Below, piece after piece: positions 13,788 to 15,822 of a stretch of DNA of 15,822 nt. How positions within the stretch are numbered: the first letter of the stretch is position 1; the number at the start of each line of letters is the position of its first letter. The stretch comes from Bacteroidota bacterium (lineage in GTDB: Bacteria; Bacteroidota; Bacteroidia; CAILMK01): the NCBI GenBank assembly GCA_013287095.1, contig JABDEJ010000055.1, positions 1-15,822 of the forward strand, written 5' to 3'. The translations under genes were made by a program, and so were the position numbers. The notes beneath the pieces were generated by a model that worked only from the letters and a program-made list of their open reading frames with translations, ran no database searches and was not told the origin of the DNA.

Positions 13788-13857
13788 AACTGAAATTTGA
13801 AATTGGGGGTATCTTTTAATTCCGTGAAGCCAAATTTCCAATTTCAAATCCCAACTT
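13788..13857. repeat. Heptamer array H, folded as an inverted pair
   Basis: The left part has the 7-bp units aactgaa, atttgaa, attgggg (13788-13808); the right part has ccaaatt, tccaatt, tcaaatc, ccaactt (13830-13857). Bases 13795-13806 are the exact 12-bp inverted complement of 13838-13849, giving a hairpin with a 31-base loop between two convergent genes. It may serve as a bidirectional terminator. The TGA of the minus-strand gene (13844-13846) lies in the right arm. Confidence 0.7.
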
Positions 13858-14131
13858 CCTCCACACTCCAAGCCTCAGCTTTTTGTTCAAAGAGTGCTTT
13901 GGTATTCCGCCAGGTTTCTATAAATAATTCAGAATGCCTGTAGTTATGCAGGGCATCCTCATCTTTCCAATGGCTATAAGTAAATAATATTCCCGGAGTA
14001 TCCTTATCCCGAAGCAGTTGCAGGCTTTTACAACCCGGCATGGCGGTTATTTTTGGATAGGCTATTTTGTATAAAGCCAGGAAATCTTCAACATTTCCTG
14101 GCTTAAAGTGCATTTTTACAATTCTTATCAT
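13844..14131 (-). CDS. ABM-domain (antibiotic biosynthesis monooxygenase-like) protein
   Basis: The 95-residue protein is a single ferredoxin-like ABM domain of the type found in small monooxygenases and heme-degrading enzymes. Visible family elements are MIRIVKMHFKPGNVEDFLAL at the start, the central PGCKSLQLLRD, then YSHWKDEDALHNYRHSELFI with the usual W..EDAL..Y..S..F pattern. A longer frame would start at TTG 14149, but the ATG at 14131 gives the family's normal first strand and avoids abutting the DoxX stop. It follows the DoxX-like gene after 18 bp, as the last gene of that operon. The substrate is unknown. Its last codon and stop are in heptamer array H. Confidence 0.85.
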   Translation of the reverse strand: MIRIVKMHFKPGNVEDFLALYKIAYPKITAMPGCKSLQLLRDKDTPGILFTYSHWKDEDALHNYRHSELFIETWRNTKALFEQKAEAWSVEEVGI

Positions 14132-14149
14132 TGACACGAATCTAAGCAA

Positions 14150-14533
14150 TCAACCGGCAGCCTGCGCTGATTCTTTTAGCTTTTTATGATAGAAATAATA
14201 AGAGGCAAATGCAAAAGCAATGAAAACAAGCATGAATGCTGCTCCGGCTGTAACCGGTCCGACTGCAATAATGGAATATGTGGCGCCGCCGAGGTCAAAT
14301 ATAAAGCCAGCATAAGCCCATTCTTTCAGTCTGGGAAAGCCGGGAATAAGAATGACAATAGAGCCAAGTATTTTGGCAACGCCCAGAAATGGAACGAAAT
14401 AGGCAGGGTAGCCTAATTTGATGATAAAATCAGCGGCTTCTTTTGTCTGCATGACCTCCTGGATACCATCGGATATCATAAACAGTGCAAAAAGACTGGT
14501 GATGATCCAATAAATGATTTTTGTTGATTTCAT
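14150..14533 (-). CDS. DoxX-like membrane protein
   Basis: The 127-residue protein has four membrane segments: IIYWIITSLFALFMISDGIQ, then FVPFLGVAKILGSIVILIPG, then WAYAGFIFDLGGATYSIIAV, and the last near AGAAFMLVFIAFAFASYYFY. It has the family's ALFMISDGIQEV, LGYPAYFVPFLGVAKILG and FPRLKEWAYAGFIFDLGGA blocks, as in the DoxX-like family of Bacteroidota (small proteins next to AHSA1 and ABM genes). The function is not established; other DoxX members are linked to redox or sulfur chemistry at the membrane. It starts 137 bp after the SRPBCC gene behind its own promoter and is followed by the ABM gene after 18 bp. Confidence 0.88.
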   Translation of the reverse strand: MKSTKIIYWIITSLFALFMISDGIQEVMQTKEAADFIIKLGYPAYFVPFLGVAKILGSIVILIPGFPRLKEWAYAGFIFDLGGATYSIIAVGPVTAGAAFMLVFIAFAFASYYFYHKKLKESAQAAG

Positions 14534-14567
14534 GTGATATATTTTTTCGTTAAAGATTTTAATAAGG

Positions 14568-14595
14568 CAAAACTACGACCTTAAAACGTTATCAA
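14568..14595 (-). promoter_or_regulatory. Promoter of the DoxX-ABM operon
   Basis: On the minus strand, TTG (14595-14593) stands 17 bp before TAGTTTTG (14575-14568), a full match to TTG-N17-23-TAnnTTTG. The start is near 14561, about 28 bp before the DoxX ATG. The pair can be transcribed apart from the ArsR-SRPBCC genes. Confidence 0.65.
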
Positions 14596-14670
14596 TGAAG
14601 TGTAAATCCGACAACTTAATGGGCTGATTGCGGCATGGAATTAACCGGATTCTTGAGCTTTCCAATATTA

Positions 14671-15630
14671 TTATTGCTCCATTTTTAACAGATGCTCTTC
14701 CAACTGTTCAAATGTACCTGCAAAGCCCTCATTCATAGAATCAAATCCACCTTCAAATGTTTTGCGTTCTTCTTCTGTAGCGTGTATAGGGCCACCTTTT
14801 AGGGTAGCCGTAGTTTTTCCATCTTTTTCGCTAAAGGTCAGCTCATTGTAAACTTCAAGAGGCCAGTTTGCGCTGAAGGGCGCTCTTACGGTTTTACCGT
14901 CTTTATCTGCAAATGAATTGATGAATACTACTTTCTCCCCTGGAAGTATTTCGCGATATACAAATAGTCCTGTCATCTCTGTTCCATCTGCACCAATCAT
15001 GCTGTAAAGAAAAGTGCCGCCTGGCTGGAAATCAAATTTTGAAACCTTAATTTCAAAACCTTTAGGTCCCCACCATTTTTCAAGGTGCTCTTTTTGCGTC
15101 CAGGCTTTGTAAACAAGCTCTTTTGGTGCATTTAACTCCCTGGTTATTATTAGTTCACGGCCTTTTGGTTTTTCATATATGTAGTCTTCCATCCTTTCCA
15201 CATTTTGTTTCAATCCTTCAGCGGCGCCAAATTGTTTCACGGCCATTTCAAATACTGCCGCTGACTCAAACTGGTTGCGAATGGTTAGTTTTGTTTTATC
15301 GCCCATTTCTTCAAAGGTTACAGTCATAGTAAACACTGGTTCGTGACCGTGCCTGAGTACGATCTTTTCCGGCCTTACAATTTCAACGAATTCATTGACA
15401 TTCGGATAATCAGTCCCATCCGGGCCATGCATTACAAATTCCCATAGCCCACCGGGCCTGAATTCCATTTTCGAAATAGTATTTGTAAATCCATTAGGGC
15501 CCCACCAATGTTTGATATGTTCTGGTTCTGTCCATACCCTAAAAACCAGATCTCTTGGTGCATTCAGGATGCGGGTAATAACCATTTCAGGCACATCTGT
15601 CCTTATCAGCGGTTCAGTCTTTGTTTCCAT
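14671..15630 (-). CDS. Protein with two SRPBCC (AHSA1-type) domains
   Basis: SRPBCC/AHSA1 proteins form a helix-grip fold with a hydrophobic pocket; the ligand is unknown. The 319 residues hold two copies: domain 1 at about 15-150 and domain 2 at about 158-315. Each opens with the same pattern, RILNAPRDLVFRVWTEPEHI and RELNAPKELVYKAWTQKEHL, then HWWGPNGF and KWWGPKGF, then FRPGG and FQPGG. This points to an internal duplication or fusion, since most members have one domain of about 140-160 residues. The frame is open to 15714, but ATG 15630 (METKTEP) is chosen because the added 28 residues are the frame-shadow of the neighbour's lysine-rich tail. The start overlaps the upstream ArsR gene by 17 bp, a sign of coupled translation. 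Confidence 0.92.
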   Translation of the reverse strand: METKTEPLIRTDVPEMVITRILNAPRDLVFRVWTEPEHIKHWWGPNGFTNTISKMEFRPGGLWEFVMHGPDGTDYPNVNEFVEIVRPEKIVLRHGHEPVFTMTVTFEEMGDKTKLTIRNQFESAAVFEMAVKQFGAAEGLKQNVERMEDYIYEKPKGRELIITRELNAPKELVYKAWTQKEHLEKWWGPKGFEIKVSKFDFQPGGTFLYSMIGADGTEMTGLFVYREILPGEKVVFINSFADKDGKTVRAPFSANWPLEVYNELTFSEKDGKTTATLKGGPIHATEEERKTFEGGFDSMNEGFAGTFEQLEEHLLKMEQ

Positions 15631-15822
15631 GTTTTTTCTTCTTTTTATCTTTTTTATGTTTCTTGGATTTTTTGGGTGATTGTAATTCTTCAAGATAATT
15701 TTCCAGCGAATCAAGCCTGGCGCTCCACATCTCGCGGTATTGCTCTACCCAGTCCGATACAGCTTCCAACTGATCCAGTTTGGCTTCGCACATACGTTCA
15801 CGGCCTTTTTGTTTTACGGTGA
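15614..15822 (-). CDS. ArsR-type HTH regulator, C-terminal part
   Basis: The minus-strand frame is open from the window edge to TGA at 15614-15616 and encodes 68 residues; the DNA-binding half lies outside. The visible part starts TVKQKGRERMCEAKLDQLEA, then VSDWVEQYREMWSARLDSLE, the typical end of the ArsR regulators that precede AHSA1 genes (G+RERYC-L---L----W...Y...W...LD.LE). An unusual tail of about 20 residues follows, rich in lysine (KKSKKHKK, then DKKKKKHGNKD). It overlaps the SRPBCC start by 17 bp, so the two genes are one transcription unit. The inducer is unknown. Confidence 0.85.
   Translation of the reverse strand, partial: TVKQKGRERMCEAKLDQLEAVSDWVEQYREMWSARLDSLENYLEELQSPKKSKKHKKDKKKKKHGNKD

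Overview
The window looks like a chromosomal piece of a Bacteroidota bacterium, probably near Chitinophagaceae/Sphingobacteriia. The reasons are a type IX secretion Plug-family protein (a Bacteroidota system), Bacteroidota-type promoter signals (TAnnTTTG with an upstream TTG/TTTG) before many genes, the absence of clear Shine-Dalgarno sequences, a DUF6934-like gene and a NuoM of the type seen in that phylum. The family placement is an inference from protein style; no database was searched.

Layout. 1-167 is the tail of an unrecognised gene. 249-2852 (minus) holds a THUMP-domain RNA methyltransferase and a T9SS Plug-family protein. 3104-7441 (plus) is a compact complex I membrane-arm block, nuoJ-nuoK-nuoL-nuoM, with its own promoter but without nuoN after it or nuoA-I before it. 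7442-9729 is an accessory stretch sitting where nuoN would be expected: a DUF6934-like gene broken by a one-base frameshift, a 59-residue ORF, a second diverged copy of the last 66 bp of nuoM, a stand-alone GIY-YIG nuclease, two GC-rich palindromic repeat units and a higBA toxin-antitoxin operon with a likely operator. 9867-11089 has a Crp/Fnr-type regulator and a YceI protein. 11169-12428 (minus) is an NtrC-type response regulator without the usual Fis-type HTH. 12567-13786 has two tandem exported TlpA-like thioredoxin proteins. 13844-15822 (minus) holds, in transcription order, an ArsR-like regulator (cut by the window end), a protein with two SRPBCC/AHSA1 domains, a DoxX-like membrane protein and an ABM-domain protein.

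Two things stand out. First, many gene junctions carry short arrays of degenerate 7-bp units; the unit changes from place to place but the 7-bp step holds. These arrays supply stop codons or terminal codons of several genes (methyltransferase, Plug protein, nuoJ, ABM protein) and the TTG start of nuoK. Second, the 3' end of nuoM occurs twice, 783 bp apart, with mostly synonymous differences, and brackets a two-gene cassette. This is what an insertion that restores its target gene's end, or recombination with a diverged homologous locus, would leave behind.

No rRNA, tRNA, CRISPR array, transposase or integrase was seen.
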